A stretch of 64,000 bases of DNA from Helicobacter sp. 13S00477-4 (GCF_002272785.1 NZ_MLAS01000002.1:1-64000), one strand, 5' to 3'. Positions 37,460 to 46,884 are shown, numbered from the stretch's first letter. The notes: a model not told the origin generated them from the sequence alone. Made by a program: numbers and translations.

Positions 37460-38761
37460 ATCCACATTCTTAGTATAATAATCATAATTAAAGCACTCTT
37501 TAATAGATTTTTCATCTATAATACTTAATAATTCAGTATCTTTTAATAAATGTTGCAAATAAAGACTTTCTCCTTTTTCGTTCAATGCACTTTTCCCATG
37601 TCCTAAATCCTCCCATACCTTCATTGCATTCCTTTGGACTATTTTATAACTATCCTCTCTACTCAATCCTTTTTTAGGTAACTCAAGCAATATCCTTTGG
37701 GAAAATACTAATCCACCTGTAAGATTGAGATTTTTCATCATATTTTTTGGATATACAACCAAATTTTCAATCAACCCCTTCAAACGATCAAGCATAAAAT
37801 CACTTGTGATAAAAGCATCAGGCAAAATAAATCTCTCGACAGAACTATGACTAATATCACGCTCATGCCACAAAGCGACATTCTCCATCGCAGGAATAGA
37901 ATAACTCCGTATGACACGGCATAACCCTGTAATATTCTCACTTAAAACAGGGTTTCGTTTATGAGGCATAGCAGAACTTCCTTTTTGTCCGGGAGAAAAA
38001 TATTCTTCAGCTTCATAAACCTCTGTTCGCTGATAATGCCTAATAGCAACAGCAATCTTTTCACAACTAGAAGCCAATAAAGCCAAGTCATTTATCAATC
38101 TAGCATACCTATCCCTTTGGATAATTTGGTTGCTTGCAGGTGCGGGCAAAAGGTCTAGTTCTTCACATACTATCTCTTCAAGCTCCATAGGAGTATGTGC
38201 CATATTACCCATTGCACCACTAATAGCACCTACTGAAATAACTCTCATTGTTTGATTCAAAGATTCTAAATGTCTATTTATCTCATCATACCATATTGCT
38301 AAGACCAAACCAAAAGTAATTGGCTCACCATGTATGCCATGACTACGACCTACCATCAAAGTATTTTTGTATTCAAAGGCTCTTTTTTTTATAGCTTCTT
38401 TTAAAAATTCAACATCCTCTAAAATTATCTTCAAACTATCCCTAATCTGCAATGCCATAGCCGTATCAATACAATCACTAGAAGTAATCCCATAATGTAC
38501 AAACCTTGATTCTTCGCCTAAACTTTCAGCAACAGAAGTTGTAAAAGCAATCAAATCATGCTTAGTAACAGTTTCAATCTCATTGATCCTATCAATATCA
38601 AACGAAGCATTTTTACAAATCTTTTGACAATCATCATCAGGTATAAAACCTAATTTATTCCAACCTTTCACGACTGCTTTTTCAACCTCAAGCCAAGCAG
38701 AATATTTTGCCTTCAAGCTCCATATTTGTTTCATTTTTTCCCTAGCATATCGTTCAACCAT
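37427..38761 (-). CDS. purB: Adenylosuccinate lyase
   Basis: 444 residues. Fumarase/aspartase superfamily with the signature GSSAMPHKRNP near residue 262, the early MVGRSHGIHGEPITFG and SDCIDTAMALQ. It catalyses two steps of purine synthesis: SAICAR to AICAR, and adenylosuccinate to AMP. It follows porB by about 93 bases but has its own -10 box and AAGGGAT ribosome binding site, so it may be transcribed both with and without the por operon. The stop lies in a strong terminator stem. Confidence 0.97.
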   Translation of the reverse strand: MVERYAREKMKQIWSLKAKYSAWLEVEKAVVKGWNKLGFIPDDDCQKICKNASFDIDRINEIETVTKHDLIAFTTSVAESLGEESRFVHYGITSSDCIDTAMALQIRDSLKIILEDVEFLKEAIKKRAFEYKNTLMVGRSHGIHGEPITFGLVLAIWYDEINRHLESLNQTMRVISVGAISGAMGNMAHTPMELEEIVCEELDLLPAPASNQIIQRDRYARLINDLALLASSCEKIAVAIRHYQRTEVYEAEEYFSPGQKGSSAMPHKRNPVLSENITGLCRVIRSYSIPAMENVALWHERDISHSSVERFILPDAFITSDFMLDRLKGLIENLVVYPKNMMKNLNLTGGLVFSQRILLELPKKGLSREDSYKIVQRNAMKVWEDLGHGKSALNEKGESLYLQHLLKDTELLSIIDEKSIKECFNYDYYTKNVDKIFQRVFGIS

Positions 38762-38806
38762 AAGAATCCCTTAAAAATTTATGAATCAAATCAATGAAGT
38801 CAAAAA

Positions 38807-38812
38807 AGTATA
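38807..38812 (-). promoter_or_regulatory. -10 box of purB
   Basis: TATACT in the context GATTATACTTT on the minus strand, 46 bases upstream of the purB start codon. Confidence 0.5.
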
Positions 38813-38854
38813 ATCAAAATTAGAAGAAAAATCCAATAAAATCAAAAAACCAAA

Positions 38855-39802
38855 TCAGACTTTGGCTTCTTCTCTCTTCTGTAAATATTCCCACCTAGAA
38901 TCAACATCTTTTTGAAATTGTTCAATGATATGTTCATTTTCAGGCTTGAAAAGATGCTTAAATCTACCCTGTGCAGCTAAATAATCTTTCACTGGAATAA
39001 CATTTTTAGGACGATAAGTAATCCTAACCTCAGTACCATTAATGATTTCAAAAAGTGGGAAAACAAGGCTATCTACAGCTAAATCACTTATTTCTACTGT
39101 CTGATTAGCATCAAATCTCCATTCTGTCGTGCAAGCACTCATAGCGTTGATAAAAGTAGGTCCTTGTGTATCAATGGCTTGTTTTATTTTTTTATTCATA
39201 TCTTTCCACTTATTTGGAGCAACTTGAGCTACATAAGGTGATCCATGTGCAGCCATTACGAATAAAATATCTTTCTTTTTTTCTTTTTTACCATAGCTAA
39301 CCCTACCAGCAGGCGTAGTAGAAGTACTTGCTCCAATGGGTGTAGAACCACTCCTTTGTCCACCTGTATTCGCATAAACTTCATTGTCCAAACAAATATA
39401 AGTCATATCATGACCTCGCTCAAAACAACCACTAATCCATTGAAAACCTATATCATAAGTAGAGCCATCACCACCAAAGGCAATAAACTTAGGTTTTTGT
39501 CCATTATATTTACCTTTTCTTGCCAAAGCCTTATACATTGCTTCTACACCAGCCACAGCAGTAGAACCATTTTCAAATCCAATATGTATCCAAGGAACAT
39601 CCCAAGAAGTATGAGGATACACTGCTGTTGATACTTCTACACAACCTGTAGAATTTCCCAAAACAACAGGACCATCTACTGCATTAAGCACTTCTCTAAT
39701 AATCATCCCATGAGCACATCCCGGACACAAAAGATGAGAACCTTCAAATTTTTCTGCTGATTTGCTAAATTGCTTCAAATTTTTTATTTCTTTTACCATC
39801 AA
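38855..39802 (-). CDS. porB: Pyruvate:ferredoxin/flavodoxin oxidoreductase, beta subunit
   Basis: 315 residues. This subunit binds thiamine diphosphate: GGDGSTYDIGFQWISGCFERG and the LDNEVYANTGGQRSGSTP segment are typical. The early cysteines in LLCPGCAHG and NSTGCVEV, and one later, coordinate a [4Fe-4S] cluster. With PorA, PorC and PorD it oxidises pyruvate to acetyl-CoA, passing electrons to flavodoxin or ferredoxin, as shown for the four-subunit H. pylori enzyme. It is the last gene of porCDAB, seven bases after porA. Confidence 0.96.
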   Translation of the reverse strand: MMVKEIKNLKQFSKSAEKFEGSHLLCPGCAHGMIIREVLNAVDGPVVLGNSTGCVEVSTAVYPHTSWDVPWIHIGFENGSTAVAGVEAMYKALARKGKYNGQKPKFIAFGGDGSTYDIGFQWISGCFERGHDMTYICLDNEVYANTGGQRSGSTPIGASTSTTPAGRVSYGKKEKKKDILFVMAAHGSPYVAQVAPNKWKDMNKKIKQAIDTQGPTFINAMSACTTEWRFDANQTVEISDLAVDSLVFPLFEIINGTEVRITYRPKNVIPVKDYLAAQGRFKHLFKPENEHIIEQFQKDVDSRWEYLQKREEAKV

Positions 39803-39809
39803 TTCTCCT

Positions 39810-41036
39810 TTAGCAAAAGCTTAGCTTAGGACCTCTAAGTCCTATAAATTGCTGTGTAGGGTGAGTGAGTTTTCCTAAATTAGCATTATTTTGAAGTTCA
39901 TTATAGATATTAACTAAATCAACTTGCCTCAAATCCCTCTCACCCAAACCATAAATATAATTAGAAAGGACAGGATGTTGCGTACCTTGAGCCTGATAAA
40001 GAGAAGCTGCAACTTCATTGAATAATGCCCCCATAGCACCTGCTGGCAAACTTTTATCCATAATCGCAAGTGCTTTGAGCCCCTTAAGGACATTCCCTAG
40101 CTTCAAATATGGAAAGGGTCTAAACACACGAATGGTCACCACTCCTGCTTTAATCCCCTGTTCTTGACGAACTTTCTTTGCTGCAACACGAGCAGATTCC
40201 ACCGTAGTACCTAATGCAAAAATAGCAACATCTGCATCTTCTATGTCATAAGTTTCAATAAGATTATACTTACGACCTGTAAGTTCGGCAAAATCATTAA
40301 ATACTTCTTCAATCACTATATCAGAATGCATCAAAGAATTATGCAACTGGGCTTTATGTTCAAAATGCCAATCTTCTTCAGCTTGTGCACCATAAGTAGC
40401 GGGTTTTTCAAAATCAAGTAAAGGATTTTTACTCTGATAATCACCAATAAAAGAATAGGCAACCTCATCACTCAAAGGACGAACATTCTGAGCAGTGTGA
40501 GAACTTAAAAATCCATCTTGATTGACAATAGTAGGTATTCTTACCTTCATATTTTCTGCAATTTTAAAAGCCATTAAACCAAAATCATATGCTTCTTGAG
40601 GATTACAAGTACAAAGATTTATCCAGCCTGCATCTCTTCCTAAATACATATCTGAGTGATCCCCATGAATATTCAAAGGAGAAGCAAGTGCTCTATTTAC
40701 TAAATTAAGCACTATAGGCAAACGCATCCCTGAAGCTTGATACAAAACTTCAATCATCAATGCAAAGCCCTGTGAACTTGTAGCTGTAGCAACTCTTCCT
40801 CCTGCTGCTGCTGCACCAACACAAGCACTCATAGCAGCATGTTCTGATTCTACCATTACAAATTCACCATCAACATAACCATTACCTATAAAACTACCAT
40901 AATTTTGCACAATGGGGGTAGAAGGTGTGATGGGATAAGCAGCCACTACATCAATACGAGCTTGTCTAAGGGCGTGAGAAGCAGCCATATTTCCATCCCA
41001 AACCTCTACTTCTTGTAATTCAATCGGATTTGCCAT
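39810..41036 (-). CDS. porA: Pyruvate:ferredoxin/flavodoxin oxidoreductase, alpha subunit
   Basis: 408 residues. VAAYPITPSTPIVQ near the N terminus, VESEHAAMSACVGAAAAGGRVATATSSQG, and the C-terminal domain with FALGTTVESARVAAK and IRVFRPFPYL. It contributes the pyrimidine-binding and pyruvate-binding half of the active site. It stands between porD and porB in the operon, ten bases after porD. Confidence 0.97.
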   Translation of the reverse strand: MANPIELQEVEVWDGNMAASHALRQARIDVVAAYPITPSTPIVQNYGSFIGNGYVDGEFVMVESEHAAMSACVGAAAAGGRVATATSSQGFALMIEVLYQASGMRLPIVLNLVNRALASPLNIHGDHSDMYLGRDAGWINLCTCNPQEAYDFGLMAFKIAENMKVRIPTIVNQDGFLSSHTAQNVRPLSDEVAYSFIGDYQSKNPLLDFEKPATYGAQAEEDWHFEHKAQLHNSLMHSDIVIEEVFNDFAELTGRKYNLIETYDIEDADVAIFALGTTVESARVAAKKVRQEQGIKAGVVTIRVFRPFPYLKLGNVLKGLKALAIMDKSLPAGAMGALFNEVAASLYQAQGTQHPVLSNYIYGLGERDLRQVDLVNIYNELQNNANLGKLTHPTQQFIGLRGPKLSFC

Positions 41037-41046
41037 TATCTCTCCT

Positions 41047-41454
41047 TCAATCCCTTTTTTTCTCTTCTTTTTTAGGCCAGTTATTCAAAGCAGATACATT
41101 ATCTTGATGATCACTAAACATCAATAAAGATTTTGGATTTGTAGGGCATACACTCACACAGATTCCACACCCTTTACAATGAACATAATCAATCCCACTA
41201 AGCTTTTCATTCCTAGAAAGGATTGCAGCATCAGGGCAATAAACCCAGCAATTAAAACAATTTATACAAATTTCGCTATTGTGAACAGGTTTTTCAACCC
41301 TCCAATGAGCAACACTAGCCTTAAAAGAGCTTTCTTGAGTATAATCACGCTCATCATTATGAAAATCTAATGCTTCTTGACCTTTTTCTTCAAAAGGAAA
41401 CAAAATAGCACCAATTTCAAAATCATTCCAACCCTTCATTACAGACTCCTTCAT
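41047..41454 (-). CDS. porD: Pyruvate:ferredoxin/flavodoxin oxidoreductase, delta (ferredoxin) subunit
   Basis: 135 residues with two [4Fe-4S] motifs: CINCFNCWVYCP and CKGCGICVSVCP. It carries electrons from the catalytic subunits to the external acceptor. The ATG overlaps the porC stop by four bases. The N-terminal stretch of about 50 residues before the clusters is typical of the separate delta subunit in epsilonproteobacteria and archaea. Confidence 0.96.
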   Translation of the reverse strand: MKESVMKGWNDFEIGAILFPFEEKGQEALDFHNDERDYTQESSFKASVAHWRVEKPVHNSEICINCFNCWVYCPDAAILSRNEKLSGIDYVHCKGCGICVSVCPTNPKSLLMFSDHQDNVSALNNWPKKEEKKRD

Positions 41455-42011
41455 TTCACTTCATCATAAGCCCGCTGGATAGCAAGCATATTTGCATCAA
41501 TTATTTTTTGTGGTAATTTTTTGCCTAAAACTTTTTTAAACGCTTCTTTAAAAAACTCAATTTCAAGCATACCTGAAACCTTTATAAATGCTCCTAGCAT
41601 AGGAGCATTTGGAATAGGTTTACCTAAAGTATCAATAGAAATCTGAATGCAATCTAAAATATATATTTTCTTGCCTTCAAGATCAGGTTTTTTATTTATC
41701 AATTCTTCTTTGCTTAAATGTGTCGAAATGATATATTGCGTAGTTGGTTTTTCATCCACACAAATATCTGTGATAAAAGTGAGTCCAGGATCAATCACCA
41801 AAATATAATCAGGACTCATAAACTTTTCGTGATTCAAGATAGGTTCAGAATCAATACGATTGTAAGCTGTCATAGCAGCCCCTCTCTTTGCAGAACCATA
41901 CAAAGCAAAAGCTTGGACTTCCTTCCCAGTTCCAGCGACGACATCAGCTAAACCTTTTGCACCAGTTATAGCTCCTTGTCCGGCACGCGAATGCCATCTG
42001 ATTTCAAACAT
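41451..42011 (-). CDS. porC: Pyruvate:ferredoxin/flavodoxin oxidoreductase, gamma subunit
   Basis: 186 residues. RWHSRAGQGAITGAKGLADV at the N terminus and the FALYGSAKRGAAMTAYNRID segment are characteristic. It belongs to the CoA-binding domain of the enzyme. It is the first gene of the operon, with an AAGGAG ribosome binding site seven bases upstream. A Fur-box-like palindrome lies about 80 bases upstream. Confidence 0.96.
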   Translation of the reverse strand: MFEIRWHSRAGQGAITGAKGLADVVAGTGKEVQAFALYGSAKRGAAMTAYNRIDSEPILNHEKFMSPDYILVIDPGLTFITDICVDEKPTTQYIISTHLSKEELINKKPDLEGKKIYILDCIQISIDTLGKPIPNAPMLGAFIKVSGMLEIEFFKEAFKKVLGKKLPQKIIDANMLAIQRAYDEVK

Positions 42012-42088
42012 ACACTATCTCCTTGCCTGTATTTTCAAGTTGCTGTTGTTTTAAATAATCTAAATGCAGATAATCGTAACTCTGCCTA

Positions 42089-42105
42089 AGAATGAATATC
42101 ATTCT
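42089..42105 (-). promoter_or_regulatory. Candidate Fur-type operator upstream of porCDAB
   Basis: AGAATGATATTCATTCT on the minus strand, a perfect palindrome (7-3-7), 78 bases upstream of porC. The GATATTCATTC half resembles Fur half-sites. The enzyme is rich in iron-sulfur clusters, so iron control would be logical, but no binding data can be read from DNA. Confidence 0.4.
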
Positions 42106-42123
42106 AATTTGTAAAAACGATAC

Positions 42124-42149
42124 AATTCTAAACTATTTCTTTTAGAATT
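42124..42149 (-). terminator. Hairpin after the HAD phosphatase gene
   Basis: AATTCTAAA (42124-42132) pairs with TTTAGAATT (42141-42149). On the minus strand it is followed by GTATCGTTTTTAC. It separates the MATE-HAD pair from the por operon. Confidence 0.5.
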
Positions 42150-42230
42150 CTACTTTATTTTGTCTAAACAATCAAAATCTGTAAAAATATAAGTTTAAAT
42201 AATAATTTATTTTGTATAAAATTGTAACAT

Positions 42231-42881
42231 TTAAAGAGTTTTGATGTATTCTAAAGCCTCTAAAGTATCTTCAAATAAATCCTCACAAACCTTATTCAGA
42301 GCCTCATAATCTCCATATCCACTCCTTACCCCTATAGGGAACACTTTAGCATCAATGGCTGATTGGACATCTAAAATAGTATCCCCTATCATAAAAACTT
42401 TGTAATCTAAAATATTTGCATTCATCTTTTCAAGAGCTTTTAATATAGGTTCTTTATGAGGTTTTGGAAATTTCACATCTTCAATACCAATGATGACCTC
42501 AAAATACTCTAAAATACCCAAATATTCTAACAATTCTTTGGAGTATTTCGCAGTTTTTGTAGTCACAATACCTAATCTTGAAAATCCACTTGCTATCTGA
42601 ATAGATTTTGTTGCATTAGGTAACATTTTTGTCTTTTGCAGGTAAATACTTTTATAATACAACCTATAAGCCTCTACACAAAAATTAATATTATTATCAC
42701 AAGCCCCTAGAGTGAAAAACATATCTTCTAAAGTATATCCTATCACCTTCCTTACAGAATCTAAAGTTGGTATTTGTATGTGATTTTTTTCACATGCAAC
42801 ACAACAACTTTCATAAATTGATTCTACAGAATCAATAAGCGTCCCATCTAAATCAAATAAAATTATTTTTTCTTTTTGCAT
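42231..42881 (-). CDS. HAD-superfamily phosphatase (phosphoglycolate phosphatase-like)
   Basis: 216 residues. Motif I ILFDLDGTLIDS (residues 7-18) with both catalytic aspartates, motif II GIVTTKTAKYS, the lysine in FPKPHKEPILKAL and motif IV VFMIGDTILDVQSA. The alpha-helical cap after motif I places it with Gph/PgmB-type HAD hydrolases. The substrate is not determined; phosphoglycolate or a pyrophosphate is plausible. Its start overlaps the end of the MATE gene by 19 bases, indicating a two-gene operon. Confidence 0.9.
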   Translation of the reverse strand: MQKEKIILFDLDGTLIDSVESIYESCCVACEKNHIQIPTLDSVRKVIGYTLEDMFFTLGACDNNINFCVEAYRLYYKSIYLQKTKMLPNATKSIQIASGFSRLGIVTTKTAKYSKELLEYLGILEYFEVIIGIEDVKFPKPHKEPILKALEKMNANILDYKVFMIGDTILDVQSAIDAKVFPIGVRSGYGDYEALNKVCEDLFEDTLEALEYIKTL

Positions 42882-44248
42882 GATAAGTCTTTTTGAATAA
42901 AACCAGCAGAAAAAATCCCATATTTTGTTTCATACCAAATAATTCCCAATACCACCAGAAATGCTAGAAATTGTGAAAATGGATATGAAATCCATACACC
43001 TTCAATACCATAATGCTTGCTTAAAATAGGGAGTAAAATCACTAAAAAGAGCAAAGTATAACAAATAGTAATCAAAAAAGAACTTTTCGTTCTCTGTACA
43101 GATTGAAAAAATATTGCACACACGACATTAATACCTAACAAAATATAACCCAAATAATAAACATTCATTGCCTTAAGTGTATCTTCCAATAAATAAGGAT
43201 CTCGCAAAGCAATATCATCTTTTAAAAACAACCTAACAAGATGAATATCAAGACTATAAAAAATAAAATAAATACCAATACCCACAATCACAGAAACACT
43301 AATACCAAATAAAAAAATATTCCTAACACGTTCCAAGCTCCTTGCACCATAGCTAAAGCTAGCTATAGGCTGAATACCTTGTGCTATAGAAAGAAGCACT
43401 GTAAAAAAAATAATCCCACTATACATCACAATACCATAAATAGAGACACCTCTCTCACCAGCTATCCCCATGATAGTAGTATTGAACAATAACATCACTA
43501 CAGCTGCACTCAACTCAGATACTGATTGTGGGATACCACTTTTTGCAGAAGAAATCACAGAAGCAAAATTAAAACGTCTTATAAAATACAATTTTCCTTT
43601 TTTGAATAAAAAATGTTGCAAAAGAACACAAAAACCTATAGCATGACCTAAAACAGTGGCTAAAGCACTCCCATAAATACCCATTTCAAAAACAAATAAA
43701 AATAAATAATTCAAAATAATGTTCATTAAAGAACCAATAATCATAGCAACCATAGCCAATATAGGTTGTTTATCATTGATAACAAACATATCACTCAAAG
43801 GATGCAATACAAGAAAAATAGAACCCAAAAAAATCACTTTCAAATATTCCACAACCAAAGGTTTTAAATTTTCACTACTGCCAAGCAACAAAGCAATATG
43901 ATCAACAAAAAACCATAAAGTTATGCCTATCACCAAAGTACTGATAATAACAAAATAAAAAACTGAACTAAAAATCAACCTAGCACGATGGACTTCATTT
44001 TTGCCCAAAAAATATGAAATAATTGAAGCAGCACCCAAACTAAAGAGCAATTCATATGATATCAACATAGGAAAAACTGGCCAACAAATACTGATAGCAG
44101 CTAGTGCTTCTTCGCCTAATTTTTTGCCTACAAAAATACCATCAACGGTAGAATAAGTAGAAAGTGCTATCATCGCACACAAAGAAGGAATAAAATAATA
44201 AAAAAATAATTTTTTTATGGGATCATTTCTTAAGTCAATATTAAACAT
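42863..44248 (-). CDS. MATE-family efflux transporter, second copy
   Basis: 461 residues, about twelve membrane helices. FFYYFIPSLCAMIALSTYSTVDGIFVG at the N terminus and the two-fold internal repeat (second half from about FNFASVISSAKSGIPQSVSE) mark a MATE protein of the MepA-like branch. It is only distantly similar to the MATE at 12.7 kb. It is probably a cation-coupled drug or metabolite exporter. The HAD phosphatase gene overlaps its 3' end. Confidence 0.9.
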   Translation of the reverse strand: MFNIDLRNDPIKKLFFYYFIPSLCAMIALSTYSTVDGIFVGKKLGEEALAAISICWPVFPMLISYELLFSLGAASIISYFLGKNEVHRARLIFSSVFYFVIISTLVIGITLWFFVDHIALLLGSSENLKPLVVEYLKVIFLGSIFLVLHPLSDMFVINDKQPILAMVAMIIGSLMNIILNYLFLFVFEMGIYGSALATVLGHAIGFCVLLQHFLFKKGKLYFIRRFNFASVISSAKSGIPQSVSELSAAVVMLLFNTTIMGIAGERGVSIYGIVMYSGIIFFTVLLSIAQGIQPIASFSYGARSLERVRNIFLFGISVSVIVGIGIYFIFYSLDIHLVRLFLKDDIALRDPYLLEDTLKAMNVYYLGYILLGINVVCAIFFQSVQRTKSSFLITICYTLLFLVILLPILSKHYGIEGVWISYPFSQFLAFLVVLGIIWYETKYGIFSAGFIQKDLSCKKKK

Positions 44249-44421
44249 AAAATCACCTAAATATTATCAACTTCAACAATAGTCTAATTTTAAAATCAAA
44301 GCAATAAAAAAGAGAGTCAACTTAGAATTCTACAACTATCATAAGAAATAATCAAATTGGATAACTTTTGAAATTGAGGGTATGGTATACAAAAACTAAA
44401 AGTCTCTGTATATTAAGAAAA

Positions 44422-44811
44422 TTATCTTTTTGAGAATTGAGGACTTCTTCTAGCTTTCTTCTTGCCGTATTTTTTTCTCTCAACTACTCTGGAATCTCTG
44501 GTCAATAGTCCTTTTGGCTTCAAAATAGCACGGAATGATAAATCATAAGCATTCAATGCCTTAGAAATACCATGTCTAAGTGCTTCTGCCTGAGCAGAAT
44601 AGCCACCACCTAAAGTAACTGCTTGAATATCTACTGATTTTTCTTGCTTGGTCAATATCAAAGGTTGCATTACTTTCATTTTAATAGCCTCGTGTCCACC
44701 AAGCCATTCATTCAAATTTTGACCATTGATGATTATTTTTCCACTACCTGAAGCAAGCCAAACTTTTGCTATTGCTGTTTTTCTTTTTCCTGTTGCATAA
44801 ATTTTTGCCAT
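44422..44811 (-). CDS. rpsI: 30S ribosomal protein S9
   Basis: 129 residues. [15 protein letters not shown] at the N terminus, [19 protein letters not shown] in the centre and the basic C-terminal tail [12 protein letters not shown] that reaches the ribosomal P site. It follows rplM by 14 bases, the universal rplM-rpsI pair. Confidence 0.99.
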   Translation of the reverse strand: MAKIYATGKRKTAIAKVWLASGSGKIIINGQNLNEWLGGHEAIKMKVMQPLILTKQEKSVDIQAVTLGGGYSAQAEALRHGISKALNAYDLSFRAILKPKGLLTRDSRVVERKKYGKKKARRSPQFSKR

Positions 44812-44825
44812 CTTAAGATTCCTTA

Positions 44826-45251
44826 TTATTTACTTTTTGTAATTTGAGCAGTGTGAGGATGTTCACTACTTTTGTAAACTTTGAGTTTTTTGATCATTGC
44901 TCGTCCAAGTTTGGTTTTTGGCAACATCCCTCTAACAGCAAGATGATAAAGCTTTTCAGGCGATTTATCCAACATTTCTTTGAGTGTTTTGCTTTTTGTG
45001 CTACCAAAATAACCAGAATGTGAAAAATATTCCTTATTTTCAAGCTTCATTCCAGAAAACTTAACCGCAGTAGCATTTACAATTACAACAAAATCTCCAC
45101 AATCTACATTTGGTGTATAGCAAGCCTTATGCTTCCCTCTTAAAAGAACAGCTATCTCAGTAATCAGACGACCAAAAGTTTTATCTTTGGCGTCCAAGAC
45201 TACCCAATCACGTTTTATCTCACTAGCTTTAATGGCTTTTGTAATATCCAT
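44826..45251 (-). CDS. rplM: 50S ribosomal protein L13
   Basis: 141 residues. [21 protein letters not shown] at the start (shorter pieces of which define L13), [15 protein letters not shown], and [19 protein letters not shown] near the end. It is an early-assembly protein of the large subunit. First gene of the pair with rpsI; a TATAAT box lies about 57-62 bases upstream. Confidence 0.99.
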   Translation of the reverse strand: MDITKAIKASEIKRDWVVLDAKDKTFGRLITEIAVLLRGKHKACYTPNVDCGDFVVIVNATAVKFSGMKLENKEYFSHSGYFGSTKSKTLKEMLDKSPEKLYHLAVRGMLPKTKLGRAMIKKLKVYKSSEHPHTAQITKSK

Positions 45252-45307
45252 ATCAATGACCTTTAATTGATTTCATTTTCAAAACTTTTCATAAAAACAA
45301 GATAGCT

Positions 45308-45313
45308 ATTATA
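45308..45313 (-). promoter_or_regulatory. -10 box of rplM-rpsI
   Basis: TATAAT on the minus strand in CTTATAATAGC. It overlaps one arm of a 9-bp AT hairpin at 45309-45330. Confidence 0.5.
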
Positions 45314-45326
45314 AGATAAAAATCTT

Positions 45327-45347
45327 ATAAAAAGCTTAATTTAAGCT
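45327..45347 (-). terminator. Terminator after the uncharacterised gene at 45.4 kb
   Basis: AGCTTAA/TTAAGCT around a single base (45333-45347), followed on the minus strand by a T run. It lies six bases after the stop codon and just before the rplM promoter. Confidence 0.6.
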
Positions 45348-45352
45348 ATATT

Positions 45353-45823
45353 TTATCTAAAAGCTTGTTCTTGATATTCTAAAATCCGCTTATTTTCTGC
45401 ACTAATACAATATTCTTCGTCATAAGTTTTTTGGACAACAGAACGGATAATATCCCTTTGTGTATCACATCCCTTGCCATCAAGCATATCCAATACAATA
45501 GAATAAAATTGAATATCTTGCACGATAGCATTCAAAGCTTTATCCCTATCTTGCATATAAATTTTTTCATCTTTTGTATATTCTAAAACCCTAATCATTA
45601 TACGATCAAAAATTTTCAGGGCTAAATTTTGGGGTTTTATTATATTTTTAACGATTCCTTTAGCTCTATCTAATTGACCTTCTAAATCAGGTCTACCAAT
45701 ATAAACCAACACCGAAAGGATAATGATTGTCGTATCAATCTTGGTGCCTAAAGATCGAGTTTGCCATTTTATTAAAAATTTTTCTATATAAGAAAATTGA
45801 GCTTTTTGTTTAAAATTTATCAA
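45353..45823 (-). CDS. Uncharacterised protein
   Basis: About 156 residues, helical and charged, with no signal peptide. I propose the TTG at 45823 as the start: AAAGGGGG lies nine bases upstream and a TATAAT box at 45855-45860 sits where a promoter should. A longer reading starting at TTG 45877 would place that promoter inside the gene and has no ribosome binding site. The sequence includes KWQTRSLGTKID and a central helix-rich part with RPDLEGQLDRAK. I do not recognise a family. It may match the unnamed gene near rplM/rpsI in other Helicobacter. It is divergent from the dehydrogenase gene. Confidence 0.65.
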   Translation of the reverse strand: MINFKQKAQFSYIEKFLIKWQTRSLGTKIDTTIIILSVLVYIGRPDLEGQLDRAKGIVKNIIKPQNLALKIFDRIMIRVLEYTKDEKIYMQDRDKALNAIVQDIQFYSIVLDMLDGKGCDTQRDIIRSVVQKTYDEEYCISAENKRILEYQEQAFR

Positions 45824-45854
45824 AGGCTTTAGCCCCCTTTCAATAAACTGTGAT

Positions 45855-45860
45855 ATTATA
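45855..45860 (-). promoter_or_regulatory. -10 box that sets the start of the uncharacterised gene
   Basis: TATAAT in TATATAATATCACAG on the minus strand, 32 bases upstream of the proposed TTG start at 45823. Confidence 0.5.
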
Positions 45861-45901
45861 TAAAAAACAGCCTTCAAAGTTATACATAGACAAGGTAAAA
45901 A

Positions 45902-46840
45902 ATGAAAATAGTCTTTCTAGATGCCAAAACACTTGGGCAATCAAATTTAGATCCGATAAAAAAGCTTGGTGAACTCATAGTATATGAGACTACACAGCCA
46001 AATCAAACCCTCCAAAGATGCCAAGAAGCTGATATTGTCCTGACAAATAAAGTTGTCTTGAATGCCTCGACTCTCAATGAATTGCCAAAACTCAAACTTA
46101 TCTGTGTTACAGCTACAGGGACAAATATTATTGATACACAAACAGCACAAAATTTAGGTATTGCAGTAAAAAATGTCGCTGGATACTCTACACAAAGTGT
46201 AGCACAACATACCCTTACGCTTGCCTTAAATTTAATGTCAAGACTAAATTATTATGATGAGTATTGCAAAAGTGGTAAATGGTGCAAAAGTGATATTTTC
46301 ACTCATATCAATGGAGGACTCAATGAATTAGATGGAAAACAATGGGGTATCATAGGTCTTGGAAGCATTGGCAAAAAAACCGCAAGTTTAGCTCAAGCCT
46401 TTGGTGCTCAAATCAGTTATACTTCTACAAGCGGTAAAAATCTTGATGATACTTATACTCAAAAATCACTCTATGGACTTTTGGAAACAAGTGATATTAT
46501 CTCTATCCATGCACCTTTGAATGACAAAACAAAAAATATCATCACCCAAAAAGAATTATCCTTATTAAAAGAAGGAGCCATACTTATCAATGTAGGTCGT
46601 GGAGGTATTGTGAATGAAAATGATATGGCAAACACACTTCAATCAAAAAATATTTTTTTTGCTACAGATGTCTTAGAAGTCGAACCAATGCTTGATGACC
46701 ATCCTTTTTTAAATCCTAAAATTCAAAATAAACTAATCCTCACTCCTCATATTGCTTGGGCTTACGGGAATGCAAGAGAAAAATTATTAGATTTAGTTAT
46801 CCAAAATATCAAAGATTTTATTAAAGAAAATCAATCCTAA
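45902..46840 (+). CDS. D-2-hydroxyacid dehydrogenase (NAD-dependent)
   Basis: 312 residues. The NAD-binding motif GIIGLGSIGKKTASLAQAFG near 147-166, the catalytic arginine in INVGRGGIVNE, a glutamate region DVLEVEPM and the catalytic histidine in LTPHIAWA. The family includes phosphoglycerate, glycerate and lactate dehydrogenases; the substrate is not fixed by sequence. H. pylori has a similar gene beside an S1-domain gene and threonine synthase (HP0096-HP0098) as I recall. The next gene, cvfB-like, begins 44 bases later with its own -10 box. Confidence 0.9.
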   Translation: MKIVFLDAKTLGQSNLDPIKKLGELIVYETTQPNQTLQRCQEADIVLTNKVVLNASTLNELPKLKLICVTATGTNIIDTQTAQNLGIAVKNVAGYSTQSVAQHTLTLALNLMSRLNYYDEYCKSGKWCKSDIFTHINGGLNELDGKQWGIIGLGSIGKKTASLAQAFGAQISYTSTSGKNLDDTYTQKSLYGLLETSDIISIHAPLNDKTKNIITQKELSLLKEGAILINVGRGGIVNENDMANTLQSKNIFFATDVLEVEPMLDDHPFLNPKIQNKLILTPHIAWAYGNAREKLLDLVIQNIKDFIKENQS

Positions 46841-46849
46841 ATCTTTTGA

Positions 46850-46855
46850 TATAAT
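46850..46855 (+). promoter_or_regulatory. -10 box of the S1-domain gene
   Basis: TATAAT in TTTGATATAATCC, 29 bases before the start codon. Confidence 0.5.
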
Positions 46856-46884
46856 CCAAAGACCCAAATATATTAAGGCAATCA

